Shown: positions 7,206 through 14,444 of the stretch, piece after piece | Position numbering within the stretch: position 1 is the stretch's first letter | Layout: every line of letters begins with the position of its first letter | Source of the DNA: an uncultured Clostridia bacterium | Lineage (GTDB): Bacteria; Bacillota; Clostridia; Christensenellales; Pumilibacteraceae | DNA length: 20,117 nt | Direction: 5' to 3' | Assembly: GCA_947385185.1 (NCBI GenBank) | Contig: CANDJX010000012.1 | Location: forward strand, 1-20,117 | Notes under the pieces: generated by a model | The model's database searches: none | Told to the model about the DNA's origin: nothing | What the model saw: only the letters and a program-made list of their open reading frames with translations | Program-made: the position numbers and the translations under genes

Positions 7206-7979
7206 ATGTTCAGATACGTAAGCGAAGACCTCGACTTCGCGCACAAATTCGACAAGAACCCGCATCCCGCGCCCGACTACGAAAAGCACTATCACGACTT
7301 TTTCGAACTGCTCTATTTCGTACGCGGACAGGTGGATTTTACGGTCGAGGACAGAATTTATCGTCTGCACCCCGGCGATATAGTGTTCATACAGCCGGGC
7401 GAGCACCATTATCTCACGTTTTTGCAGAACAGCGACTACGAGCGATACGTGCTCAAATTCCGCGAAAACAATATACCGAAGCATATGTTCGGACGCATAG
7501 GAAGCCGCGCTTCGTTCTATACGGTCAGCGACGAAATACGCGAACTGTTCGCGGGAATGGATAAGCTGTACGAAAGATTCGAAGGCGCGGATCTCGAGCT
7601 CATGCTCTCCTGCCGGATGCTCGAAATAATGACGCTCATATGTCTTGAGCCCGAGGCGGAAAAAAAGGCGTTCCGCGACAACACCATAGCGCAGATAATA
7701 AATTATGTGAACGAAAACTTAAAAGAGCCGATAACTCTGACAAAACTTTGCGAGCATTTCCATTTCTCGCAGTCGTACATATCGAACAAATTCAGCAGTC
7801 ACATGAAAGTATCGATCATTTCATACGTCCGCACCAAAAAAATCATGGCGGCGCACCGCGATATTCTGCAAGGCGAAAAAGCTATCGTCGTGTCCGACAG
7901 GTACGGCTTCACCGACTATTCGACGTTCTACCGCACTTATTCCAAAATCATGGGATTCCCTCCGAGCAGCAACAAATAA
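7206..7979 (+). CDS. AraC-family transcriptional regulator with N-terminal cupin
   Basis: A 257-residue regulator. The N-terminal half is an AraC-type cupin effector domain (EKHYHDFFELLYFVRGQVDF at about 26-45, then LHPGDIVFIQPGEHHYL). The C-terminal hundred residues form the double helix-turn-helix: ITLTKLCEHFHFSQSYISNK for the first and RYGFTDYSTFYRTYSKIMGF for the second. The gene diverges from the hexuronate operon across 140 bp containing two direct repeats and both promoters, so it most likely activates that operon in response to a hexuronate or a pathway intermediate. The ATG follows TTTAAGGGGGAAAAT, a strong ribosome site. The protein ends within a few residues of the second HTH, normal for the family. 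Confidence 0.92.
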   Translation: MFRYVSEDLDFAHKFDKNPHPAPDYEKHYHDFFELLYFVRGQVDFTVEDRIYRLHPGDIVFIQPGEHHYLTFLQNSDYERYVLKFRENNIPKHMFGRIGSRASFYTVSDEIRELFAGMDKLYERFEGADLELMLSCRMLEIMTLICLEPEAEKKAFRDNTIAQIINYVNENLKEPITLTKLCEHFHFSQSYISNKFSSHMKVSIISYVRTKKIMAAHRDILQGEKAIVVSDRYGFTDYSTFYRTYSKIMGFPPSSNK

Positions 7980-8010
7980 GCGCTCAAAGACGCATAACGA
8001 CTTACATGAA

Positions 8011-8047
8011 AAAATATACCTTACCGCGCAAAGGCAAGGTATATTTT
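8011..8047 (+). terminator. Terminator after the AraC-type gene
   Basis: AAAATATACCTT (8011-8022) and AAGGTATATTTT (8036-8047) pair perfectly over 12 bp with a 13-base loop, 31 nt after the regulator's stop. The stem itself supplies the A run and T run expected of an intrinsic terminator, so it may work in both directions. Confidence 0.6.
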
Positions 8048-8096
8048 CGATTTTCGCGGCACATAATATGAATATCACGGAAAATCGGAGGAAATT

Positions 8097-8399
8097 ATGA
8101 AAGATCTTAAATGCGGACTGAAAGAATGCCGTTACAACAAAGGATATTGCTGCTGCAGCAAGAGCATCAACGTAAGCAATCATACCGATTGCACGACGTA
8201 CTCGCCCGACGAAACCAAACGCCGCACCGAGTTCGAAGCGGCAAGCGATTTCATTCCGGCAAACTACAGCGTGGACACTGCGGTTTCATGCTCGGCGAAG
8301 TGTATTTACAACGACAACGGCAAATGCGGCGCGGCGGGGATTACCGTCATGAGTCGAGATCCCGGCGACGCGTCCTGCCTGACGTTCGTAAAAGAATAA
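8097..8399 (+). CDS. Small Cys-rich protein with two DUF1540 repeats
   Basis: A 100-residue protein with ten cysteines arranged in two similar halves: LKCGLKECRYN with further Cys at 18-20 and 32, and VSCSAKCIYNDNGKC with a last Cys at 94. Each half has the DUF1540 pattern: two Cys, an N/Y-containing turn, a Cys before a short I-x-V strand, then a C-terminal Cys. The family is common in Clostridia and is thought to bind metal through the cysteines, but its function is not established. It has no signal peptide and no membrane segment. GGAGGAAATT precedes the ATG. It stands alone between two hairpins, so it is probably a single-gene transcript. Confidence 0.82.
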   Translation: MKDLKCGLKECRYNKGYCCCSKSINVSNHTDCTTYSPDETKRRTEFEAASDFIPANYSVDTAVSCSAKCIYNDNGKCGAAGITVMSRDPGDASCLTFVKE

Positions 8400-8427
8400 A
8401 AGTTTTACGGTAAAGACCGAACGATGT

Positions 8428-8470
8428 TGAAACGCACCCCGAAGTCAGACGACTTCCGGGGTGCGTTTCA
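8428..8470. terminator. Long bidirectional hairpin between convergent genes
   Basis: Arms 8428-8446 and 8451-8470 pair over about 19 bp with one bulged base and a 4-base loop (AGAC); the outer stem is TGAAACGCACCCC. It lies between the 3' ends of the DUF1540 gene (+) and the lipoprotein gene (-) and would end both transcripts. Neither side has a long T run, so termination strength is uncertain. Confidence 0.65.
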
Positions 8471-8484
8471 TATTATGCGATCTG

Positions 8485-10176
8485 TTATAACGTCGTTACC
8501 GCTTCGCCTTTCGAGCGCACGCCGAATACGAGCAAATACAGATCGGTCTCGCCGATCCGGTACAAGTCTCCGCCGCTCGGCGCCGAATATTTGAAATCGC
8601 CGTTTACGAGCAATTCTATGCCGTACGGGACCGCGCTCGTCTTAAGTCCGTTACTTTCCGCGACCGAGCACACGTTTTTTATAAACGCCGTATATTCGGT
8701 CTGATCCGAAACTCCGTAACCGCACTCCGTTTCGTCGGGCAGACGAATGGATCCGAAAAGATAAAAATCGTACTCGAGCTCCGCTCTATAATTTTCCCCG
8801 AGATAGTTCTTAGCCTTGCCGTAATCGCCGCCCGATTTTTCGTCGGCAAACTTGTCGTCGCTCGTAAGGAAAAATTCGTGATTAAGGAATGTATAACTGT
8901 CGCCGCCGATACTTATTACCGTATCGCCGTAAGTCGCGTCGAACACGTACCAGAAGCCGTTTATATACACCTTGTTCCAGGCATGACCGCCTCCGACCAC
9001 GCGCACCGCGGGAATGCCTTCCATTCGAAGAAGCAAAGTCGCGGCTTTGGAAATGCCGTCGCATACGGCGCGTCCGGAATCGAAAACGCCCTCGAGATAA
9101 AAAGCGTTGCTTTTCGCCAGTTCCGCCGTCGACTTATCGAGCGCCTGACCGAACGTCGTATTGTCGTAAGATACGTTGACTATCAGCCATTCGTAGATCG
9201 CAAGCGCGCGTTCGGTCGTCGTCATCTCGTCCGAAATAATTTTTTCGAGGACTTTCCTCGCCTTGTTATAAAGTTTTTCCGCGGCGCTCCCCGATTTCGG
9301 CGCGGGGCGCGCTCCGATCATCGCCGCATAAAAGAGCTGATTGCTCGTTTCGCAAACCATGCTCGTCTTTACCGAATCGATGGCGAGCGTATGTTTGGCG
9401 CCTTTTTCCTTATAATTTATCGGCACGATCTGAGTATAAACGTTTTTGTCCGCAGACGACTCCGTCGCTTCCGCGCCGATCAGACCGTCGTAATTTATAA
9501 ACATTTTCAGATCGGTGGACGCAAGCCCGGTATACGACGTAAAATACGCTTCCGAATACGCCGCGTTGATCTCATCGCCCTGCTTACCCGTAAATTTGTA
9601 ATTCAGATATATTTCGGGCGCGTCCTCTTTCGTGATATATTTATACTGAACGTACTCGATATACGCAGTCAGTTCGTCGCGGCTGTCGATCACGACTTCG
9701 GCATCGTCTTCGGAATAATACGCCGCGTCGAATTCGTCCACATACGGCATAAAACCGCGCCACATATAGCTGAGTCTATCCGACCATTCGGGTGCGATAA
9801 GGTCGGTATTTCCGTCCTCGCTTCCGGTGGGGCTTTTCTCGTCCCATTTGGCGTAAAGCGTAATGTCGCCCGTCTCTCCGACTTTGATCGCTGTGACGCG
9901 TTCGCCGGGCAAACACTTTTCGGATTCGAACCAACCGCGGAACACGTAGCCGTCGCATTTGGGCGACTTGAGCGAAATCGGCGAAATAACCGCGGAATAC
10001 GACTCGGGATTGGACTCGCCTTCGGCGTAAGTCACTCCGGCTTCGTCCGGGATATTCATGACGTAAGTAATCGTATACTCGGTCCGGGGTACGTTGCATG
10101 CCGACGCCGCGCATAAAATCGAGGCAAGGCATAAAAGGGTCATCACTCCCATGCAAACTTTCTTCCACATCTTCAT
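8485..10176 (-). CDS. Lipoprotein with InlB B-repeat and transglutaminase-like domain
   Basis: A 563-residue exported protein. Residues 1-27 form a signal peptide with a lipobox-like ending (LCAASAC, lipidated Cys27). Residues about 33-112 are one InlB B-repeat (Listeria-Bacteroides repeat), recognisable from GYVFRGWF and TLYAKW. A middle region of unknown type follows. A transglutaminase-like/peptidase fold then spans about 310-425, with Cys372 (SGRAVCDGIS), His398 (GGGHAWNKV) and Asp413 (YVFDATYGDT) in the order expected of the catalytic triad. Related surface proteins occur in gut Clostridia; most are taken to be cysteine peptidases or cross-linkers, but the substrate here is unknown. It is a single gene with a purine-rich leader containing TAGGAGCAGGAAAG before the ATG at 10176; an ATG two codons later is also possible. 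Confidence 0.85.
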   Translation of the reverse strand: MKMWKKVCMGVMTLLCLASILCAASACNVPRTEYTITYVMNIPDEAGVTYAEGESNPESYSAVISPISLKSPKCDGYVFRGWFESEKCLPGERVTAIKVGETGDITLYAKWDEKSPTGSEDGNTDLIAPEWSDRLSYMWRGFMPYVDEFDAAYYSEDDAEVVIDSRDELTAYIEYVQYKYITKEDAPEIYLNYKFTGKQGDEINAAYSEAYFTSYTGLASTDLKMFINYDGLIGAEATESSADKNVYTQIVPINYKEKGAKHTLAIDSVKTSMVCETSNQLFYAAMIGARPAPKSGSAAEKLYNKARKVLEKIISDEMTTTERALAIYEWLIVNVSYDNTTFGQALDKSTAELAKSNAFYLEGVFDSGRAVCDGISKAATLLLRMEGIPAVRVVGGGHAWNKVYINGFWYVFDATYGDTVISIGGDSYTFLNHEFFLTSDDKFADEKSGGDYGKAKNYLGENYRAELEYDFYLFGSIRLPDETECGYGVSDQTEYTAFIKNVCSVAESNGLKTSAVPYGIELLVNGDFKYSAPSGGDLYRIGETDLYLLVFGVRSKGEAVTTL

Positions 10177-10287
10177 CTTTCCTGCTCCTATCTTTCTTTT
10201 TTCTTTTTCTTCTCCTTATATGTACCCCTCAATAAATATAAAGTTTCATCCGTTGGTATTATTTACGCGGATATACCGCTTGATTTT
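10177..10287. other. Intergenic region with a polypurine leader
   Basis: On the minus strand the 40 nt before the lipoprotein start are almost all purine (runs of AAGAAAAAAGAAAG), giving an unstructured leader with several ribosome-site-like AGGA/GGAG words. No convincing -35/-10 pair was found. Past the upstream kinase stop, a GCGG/CCGC pair at 10267-10279 makes only a 4-bp stem, too weak to call a terminator. Confidence 0.35.
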
Positions 10288-11100
10288 TTATACGCCTTTG
10301 ATATAAGTCCTCGGACTGACGCCGCCGAGCACGTTTCTTATGTCGTGGTTCGAGCTTGCGATTATTACCTCTATACCCGCCGCAACGCACGGCTTTATAT
10401 AGTCGAGCTTCGTAAACGCTCCGCCCGCGCCCTTGCGGCTTGCGCCGTGGCACGCCTTTTTATATTCTTCGATTTTGTTCAATACTTCCTCTTTAGTCCC
10501 GGTGATCTCGGTAATGAGCGAACCGGGGTCGGAAACGTCGCGGTACACTCCGTCGAGCGTAGTGAGTATAAGCAAAGTTTTCGCTCCGGTAAGAAGCGCT
10601 ATCTGCGCCGCCGTTTCGTCGTTGTCCACAAGTTCGACGTGATACTTCCCTTCGGCTGCAAGCTCGGAAATTTCGAGCTTGCGTAATTCTTCGACGGCGA
10701 CCGCGTCGTTGTAATTCACGATGGGAACGGCGTTCTGTTCGGTCGCTCTCCCGAGAAGCGACAGTATATGCGCTCGGGATACGGGGTTATTGAAATGGTC
10801 GTGTTCGACGAGCACCTGACGCACCGAATACCGCGGATCTATGAAGCGGCGGTACGTTTCCATGAGCATAGCCTGCCCCTGCGAAGAATAATCGGCTTTG
10901 ACCTGCTCGCTCTCGCCGTCGATCTCGCGCCCGTTCCTGCGGATATAATCGAGCCTGCCGATCTCCACCGCGCCCGACGTGACCCACACCGTACCCGGCT
11001 TGAGCCAGTGACCGATCATGGCGAATTTATTATAATCTATATCCTTATGCTTTTCGTCGATGAGCGCCATCGAACCGATTTTTCCCACAAGATCTATCAT
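10288..11100 (-). CDS. Amino-acid kinase family protein, glutamate 5-kinase-like, no PUA domain
   Basis: A 270-residue amino-acid kinase resembling ProB: VWVTSGAVEIGR (substrate-side SGA motif), QGQAMLMETYRRF, VRQVLVEHDHF, AVPIVNYNDAVAVEEL, VDNDETAAQIALLTGAKTLL followed by TTLDGVY, and GGAFTKL near the end. Glutamate 5-kinase would make gamma-glutamyl phosphate from glutamate and ATP for proline synthesis. However, the nucleotide-binding N-terminus reads GKIGSMAL rather than the usual KxGSS, the C-terminal PUA domain is absent, and no proA is nearby. It may be a divergent glutamate kinase or a kinase for another small acid. I chose the ATG at 11100 because GTGGAGGT lies about 10 nt upstream; an in-frame ATG at 11133 lacks a ribosome site. 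It follows the unknown 274-aa gene by 55 nt and probably shares its promoter. Confidence 0.75.
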   Translation of the reverse strand: MIDLVGKIGSMALIDEKHKDIDYNKFAMIGHWLKPGTVWVTSGAVEIGRLDYIRRNGREIDGESEQVKADYSSQGQAMLMETYRRFIDPRYSVRQVLVEHDHFNNPVSRAHILSLLGRATEQNAVPIVNYNDAVAVEELRKLEISELAAEGKYHVELVDNDETAAQIALLTGAKTLLILTTLDGVYRDVSDPGSLITEITGTKEEVLNKIEEYKKACHGASRKGAGGAFTKLDYIKPCVAAGIEVIIASSNHDIRNVLGGVSPRTYIKGV

Positions 11101-11155
11101 GCTTGGGCGACCTCCACGTCGCAGATTTTCCATTTTCCGTATTGTCGCGGGACGA

Positions 11156-11980
11156 TTATATCCCGTAATGCTCGAGAGTTTCGTTCAGATTGTCCGTCGA
11201 TTCGCTTAAGCGTCCCGCGAGCGACGAGCCGCGCACGAACTCGGCAAACGCGTCGAAGTCCGTCCTTATTCTCACCGCGTCGCACGACTTGACCGATTCG
11301 GCAAGCGCCGTAGAAACGGCGTAAAGCGCTTTCTTTTCTTCTTCGGGACATCCTTCCGCGTCGGCGGCGTCGCAAACGTCCGCGATACGCTCGATAAGAT
11401 CCGCGACGGCGACTTCGGAAAGCGCGGGCGTCACCGTCACGGTAATGACGGGCGCGGGACGCTTCGGCTCGCTTTCCTCCGCTTCGGGCTGCGACGGCGC
11501 CGCGGGCGCGTCGAGCAGTTCGGGCAAAGCGTCGCGCTCGGCAAGCTCGGCTTCCACGCTCGCTTTAAGCGGCAGTATCACGCCGTGGGCAAACAGCTTG
11601 AACGAAAAGTTTATGCCGTTCGGCGACCAGTAATATTCTTCGATAAACTCCTGCAGAGGTATCGCCTTGACGTCGATGGCGTACAGCAGATTCATAGCGT
11701 ACGCAATAAGCTCGCGGCGCGGCGCGGGAGGCAGAATGGAATATCTTTTCCCCGTTCTGATACGGGAACGAGACAACGCGGTGCGAAAATCGAATCCGCG
11801 CGCGGCGGCAGACACCACGGACTGCAATACCGAGGACGTGGCGACCGTCATTAAAAGTTCGCTGATCTTGCGCTCGGCAAGTATGAACTTGACCGTCGGC
11901 ATTTCCTCGCAGGCTTTATAAAATCGCTCTACGGGACCGTAGCCGTCCTCTATATATTTGTCAAGCTCATTGGTTTCCAT
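11156..11980 (-). CDS. Unrecognised 274-aa cytoplasmic protein
   Basis: I do not recognise this family. The protein has no signal peptide or membrane segment. Residues 1-155 look like a folded domain rich in helices (KFILAERKISELLMTVATSS) with an aromatic patch near EEYYWSPNGINFSF. A Pro/Ala/Glu-rich linker (DAPAAPSQPEAEESEPKRPA) follows, then a helical C-terminal domain of about 90 residues that is rich in Ala, Asp and Glu. The ATG at 11980 has AAGGAGAGCGGT upstream and a strong promoter 37-65 nt before it. It is followed on the same strand by the ProB-like kinase, so the pair may be functionally linked. Confidence 0.8.
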   Translation of the reverse strand: METNELDKYIEDGYGPVERFYKACEEMPTVKFILAERKISELLMTVATSSVLQSVVSAAARGFDFRTALSRSRIRTGKRYSILPPAPRRELIAYAMNLLYAIDVKAIPLQEFIEEYYWSPNGINFSFKLFAHGVILPLKASVEAELAERDALPELLDAPAAPSQPEAEESEPKRPAPVITVTVTPALSEVAVADLIERIADVCDAADAEGCPEEEKKALYAVSTALAESVKSCDAVRIRTDFDAFAEFVRGSSLAGRLSESTDNLNETLEHYGI

Positions 11981-12016
11981 ACCGCTCTCCTTCGTACTTA
12001 TAGCGTACTCGTTATA

Positions 12017-12045
12017 ATTATAACAGTTCGGGCATTTTAAGTCAA
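12017..12045 (-). promoter_or_regulatory. Sigma-A promoter of the 274-aa protein/kinase pair
   Basis: On the minus strand TTGACT (12040-12045) and a perfect TATAAT (12017-12022) are separated by 17 bases, 37 nt before the start of the 274-aa gene. The -10 sits in the palindrome GTTATAATTATAAC (12011-12024), a possible small operator. Confidence 0.75.
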
Positions 12046-12101
12046 TAAAAAATAAAAAAAAGTCGACCCGAAAAGCGATTATTCGCTTCCCTCGCCGACT
12101 T
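12043..12101 (-). terminator. Intrinsic terminator of the Wzz-like gene
   Basis: On the minus strand AAGTCG (12096-12101) pairs with CGACTT (12060-12065). Between them GAAGCGA and TCGCTT extend an inner stem around the loop ATAA. The hairpin is followed directly by T7, A and T6. This is a textbook intrinsic terminator 41 nt past the Wzz-like stop, and its T tract overlaps the -35 of the next gene's promoter. Confidence 0.85.
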
Positions 12102-12141
12102 ATTGTGAAATATTGTGTCGAAACTATGAAACCCTGACGTC

Positions 12142-13485
12142 TTATTCTTTTTCGGCTTCGTGTTCGTTCTCTTTATCCGTCCGCGCTTCTTCCGCTTTGA
12201 CGGCAAGCGCATACTTTTTTCTGCGCAGGTATGCGGGCAGATCGATAATGCAAATGACGATGCACGCAAGTACGAAACCTACGATTACGCTGACGACCGC
12301 GCCTATGGCAAGGCTGATCCCGCCGCTCGCGACGGCGCTGTACGTGTCGAATACAACCTTGGACTCTTTGGCGTAAATGCTGACGCTTACGCCCTTGAAC
12401 GTATCCGCAGCTTCGGACAGTGCGTTGTAGAATCCGGTAAGACGGGTATGGAAACGTGCCGCGGCGACTTCGTCATAGTCGTTTTCCAGACGGTTGAGGT
12501 TCTCCTGCAGTCTGTTTATTTCGTTCTGACGCTGAGAGTTCAGGACGATAAGTTCGCTTATGCGATCGTTGAACGACTTGAGCGAATCGGTGATCGTCGC
12601 GCTGCCCGAACCCGCCTGTATTGCATCGATAAGCGCGTCTCTTTCGGTACGAAGCGCATCTATTATGCGCGTGTTATCCGTTATTTCTTTCGAATAGCTG
12701 TCGATCTTGACGCGCGTATCCGAAGCGTAATATTCCCGGTCGAAAACGTAACCGTTGATTTTAAGGTCGTTTTCCATAGTGGCCTGATCTTCTTCCGAGA
12801 AACTGCGTTCCACTTCGGAACTGAGCTCGCGAAGCGATCTGTCATAACCGCTCGGGATATAAACCGATCCGTAAGTCGCTGTAAGCGATTCGTACTGATT
12901 GACAATATAATCGCGCTGCGCGACGAGATAAGCTATCTTCTGCTCGTAAGTCTTGACCGCGTCGTACGACGTCAGATTGTCGCGGTAAGTCATGAGCGAA
13001 ACCTTGCTGTTGATATAATTCACGGGATAATTCGCAATGCCGCGCAAAAACTCGGACGCTATATTGCCGTCCGGAAAGTACGATCCTTTGGCGGTGATCG
13101 TATAATTGCCAGTCGGCGTTCTTACTCCGTTGACTTCTTCCGTTTCTTCGGTAATGGAAATATCGTCGTTCTCGTACAACTTGCGTGCATCGATCTTGGC
13201 GAACTTTTCCGAGCCGTTCTTGACTTCGGTCAGATTATCCTCGGACACGATGTCCTGATAACGGAAAGCGGTGCCGTCGGGATATCGGAAATTTTCGCTT
13301 CCCGGATAATCGACCGAAAACGAAATGCCGTACATCGTCTGCAACGGATTCACTATAAGCGATATACCGAGAATACCGACAAGCGTCACTGCCGCAGTAA
13401 TAAGAATAAGAAGCAGCCATCTTCGGAAAATAACCTTGAAGATCTCGCCCAACGACAGCCCCTCATCCTGCATATTTTCTTCCAT
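12142..13485 (-). CDS. Wzz-like chain-length/polysaccharide co-polymerase membrane protein
   Basis: A 447-residue protein with the Wzz/GumC/Vps layout. There is a short cytoplasmic N-terminus (LSLGEIFKVIFRRWLLLILI), a first membrane segment at about 22-45, and a large extracytoplasmic part with coiled-coil-like stretches (around 265-335, rich in Asn/Arg/Glu/Leu heptads). A second membrane segment lies at about 386-414, followed by a charged cytoplasmic tail (RRKKYALAVKAEEARTDKEN). No tyrosine-kinase domain is fused, and no BY-kinase, phosphatase or glycosyltransferase gene lies beside it, so a role in exopolysaccharide length control is an analogy only. It is expressed from its own promoter (13517-13546) and has its own terminator. 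GAGGGACAAT precedes the ATG. Confidence 0.72.
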   Translation of the reverse strand: MEENMQDEGLSLGEIFKVIFRRWLLLILITAAVTLVGILGISLIVNPLQTMYGISFSVDYPGSENFRYPDGTAFRYQDIVSEDNLTEVKNGSEKFAKIDARKLYENDDISITEETEEVNGVRTPTGNYTITAKGSYFPDGNIASEFLRGIANYPVNYINSKVSLMTYRDNLTSYDAVKTYEQKIAYLVAQRDYIVNQYESLTATYGSVYIPSGYDRSLRELSSEVERSFSEEDQATMENDLKINGYVFDREYYASDTRVKIDSYSKEITDNTRIIDALRTERDALIDAIQAGSGSATITDSLKSFNDRISELIVLNSQRQNEINRLQENLNRLENDYDEVAAARFHTRLTGFYNALSEAADTFKGVSVSIYAKESKVVFDTYSAVASGGISLAIGAVVSVIVGFVLACIVICIIDLPAYLRRKKYALAVKAEEARTDKENEHEAEKE

Positions 13486-13516
13486 ATTGTCCCTCGCTGA
13501 AAAATGATTCGCAGTA

Positions 13517-13546
13517 ATTATATCCTATTTCGACATAATTAGTCAA
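13517..13546 (-). promoter_or_regulatory. Sigma-A promoter of the Wzz-like gene
   Basis: TTGACT (13541-13546) and TATAAT (13517-13522) on the minus strand, with an 18-base spacer, 31 nt before the ATG. The same TTGACT/TATAAT pair drives the 274-aa gene. Confidence 0.75.
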
Positions 13547-13642
13547 CCTATGACGGCGGTCTTTTTCAAAATAATATCCGACCGACGCGATTTATTTTAT
13601 TTCACAAAAGTATTATGCGCAGTTTATCCGCGTTTAACCGTT

Positions 13643-14110
13643 TTACGACCCGGTACTGCCGAAGCCGCCCGTGCGCACGCCGTCCGCGTCGTCGTCGTCG
13701 GTCAGATAGTAAGCGAGGAATATCCCCTGCGCGAACGCTTTCCCCGCCGCTACCGTCAGATCCTTGTCGCTGCGGTTGGTCATCTTGATCATGATATGCC
13801 CTTCGTTCTCCGCGCCGAAATAGTCCGCATCGATTATGCCGACGGTATTGTCGAGCGCGAGTTTATACTTAAAGCCCAGCCCCGACCGCGGAAAAATCGC
13901 GAGCACTCTGTCGTTATCCATTTCGCAGCGTATACCGCTTGCGATTCTGACCGTTTCTCCCGCCGCAATATTCAGCTCGGTCGGCGCAAAAAAGTCGTAT
14001 CCCGCGCTGCCCGCCGTCGCGCGCGACGGAAGTTTTATCCCGTCGTACGCGCTCTCATCGCCGCCGTCGCGGACGAACTGTTCTTTGCTCACTTTATAAA
14101 ATTTCGTCAT
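13643..14110 (-). CDS. dut: Deoxyuridine 5'-triphosphate nucleotidohydrolase (dUTPase)
   Basis: A 155-residue trimeric-type dUTPase that hydrolyses dUTP to dUMP and pyrophosphate, keeping uracil out of DNA and supplying dTMP synthesis. All five family motifs are present in order: AGYDFFAP (36-43), PRSGLGFK (74-81), GIIDADYFG with the catalytic Asp94 (91-99), GKAFAQGIF (123-131) and the Arg/Gly-rich C-terminal lid RTGGFGSTGS (146-155). Slightly longer than average because of an acidic DDDDAD insert before motif 5. The start at 14110 has only a weak GGTAGGG ribosome site. No clear promoter was found; the repeat block lies directly upstream. Confidence 0.96.
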   Translation of the reverse strand: MTKFYKVSKEQFVRDGGDESAYDGIKLPSRATAGSAGYDFFAPTELNIAAGETVRIASGIRCEMDNDRVLAIFPRSGLGFKYKLALDNTVGIIDADYFGAENEGHIMIKMTNRSDKDLTVAAGKAFAQGIFLAYYLTDDDDADGVRTGGFGSTGS

Positions 14111-14143
14111 GATACCCTACCTTTGTTTTTTACGTAAATTCCC

Positions 14144-14294
14144 GTCATTTCAACCCCTCCTCTGTCATTTCGACCGAAGCGGAGAAATCCAAAACAATCC
14201 TTTTGATCCGTCATTTCGACCACTCCCTCTGTCATTTCAACCACTCCCTCTGTCATTTCGACCGAAGCGGAGAAATCCAAAACAATCCTTTTGA
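14144..14294. repeat. Short interspersed repeat array with two identical 48-bp units
   Basis: Positions 14159-14206 and 14247-14294 are identical over 48 bp (core CATTTCGACCGAAGCGGAGA, ending AATCCTTTTGA). Shorter variants of the same head (GTCATTTCAACC or GTCATTTCGACC followed by ACTCCCTCT) fill the space between and before them, starting near 14144, 14209 and 14230. Sequences of this type recur between genes in many gut Clostridia; whether they are mobile is not known to me. Confidence 0.8.
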
Positions 14295-14297
14295 AAG

Positions 14298-14337
14298 GCT
14301 CCCTTTGAGCCAAAGGGGAGCTGTCGCCGCAGGCGAC
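14298..14337. repeat. Double-hairpin interspersed element
   Basis: GCTCCCTTTG (14298-14307) pairs with CAAAGGGGAGC (14311-14321) apart from one extra G, and GTCGCC (14323-14328) pairs perfectly with GGCGAC (14332-14337) around GCA. The two adjoining hairpins abut the 48-bp repeat and resemble REP-like elements common between genes in Firmicutes. Confidence 0.6.
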
Positions 14338-14386
14338 CGATGGGATTGCCGCGCCGCACAAAGCGACACAGACCGCTCTTTACCGC

Positions 14387-14424
14387 AAAGGAAAGGACTG
14401 TCATCAAAGACGATGAAACAGCCC
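14387..14424 (-). terminator. Terminator of tpiA
   Basis: On the minus strand GGGCTGTTTCATC (14424-14412) pairs with GATGACAGTCC (14405-14395) through 11 pairs with a 2-base bulge. The T-rich stretch TTTCCTTT (14394-14387) follows. It lies 20 nt past the tpiA stop. Confidence 0.75.
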
Positions 14425-14444
14425 TTTATCTCGCTCGTTTTTAC

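Larger units (their letters stand above)
14111..14444. other. Gene-free region filled with repeats and the tpiA terminator
   Basis: Contains five copies of the word GTCATTTC(A/G)ACC, two identical 48-bp units, a double-hairpin element (14298-14337) and the terminator of tpiA. An 84-codon minus-strand reading frame (VEMTEGVVEMTEG) only translates the repeats and is not a gene. Confidence 0.7.

Noticed and set aside
11101..11133. Earlier start for the ProB-like kinase
   Set aside because: No ribosome site upstream of the ATG at 11133, and the eleven added residues (MENLRRGGRPS) do not resemble the family; GGAGG fits the ATG at 11100.
14159..14294. CRISPR array
   Set aside because: Two identical 48-bp units with a 40-bp gap look similar at first, but the gap contains variants of the same repeat rather than unique spacers, and no cas genes are present.
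14107..14361. 84-codon minus-strand frame with a repeating VEMTEG pattern
   Set aside because: It only translates the interspersed repeats; no ribosome site and no gene-like codon pattern.
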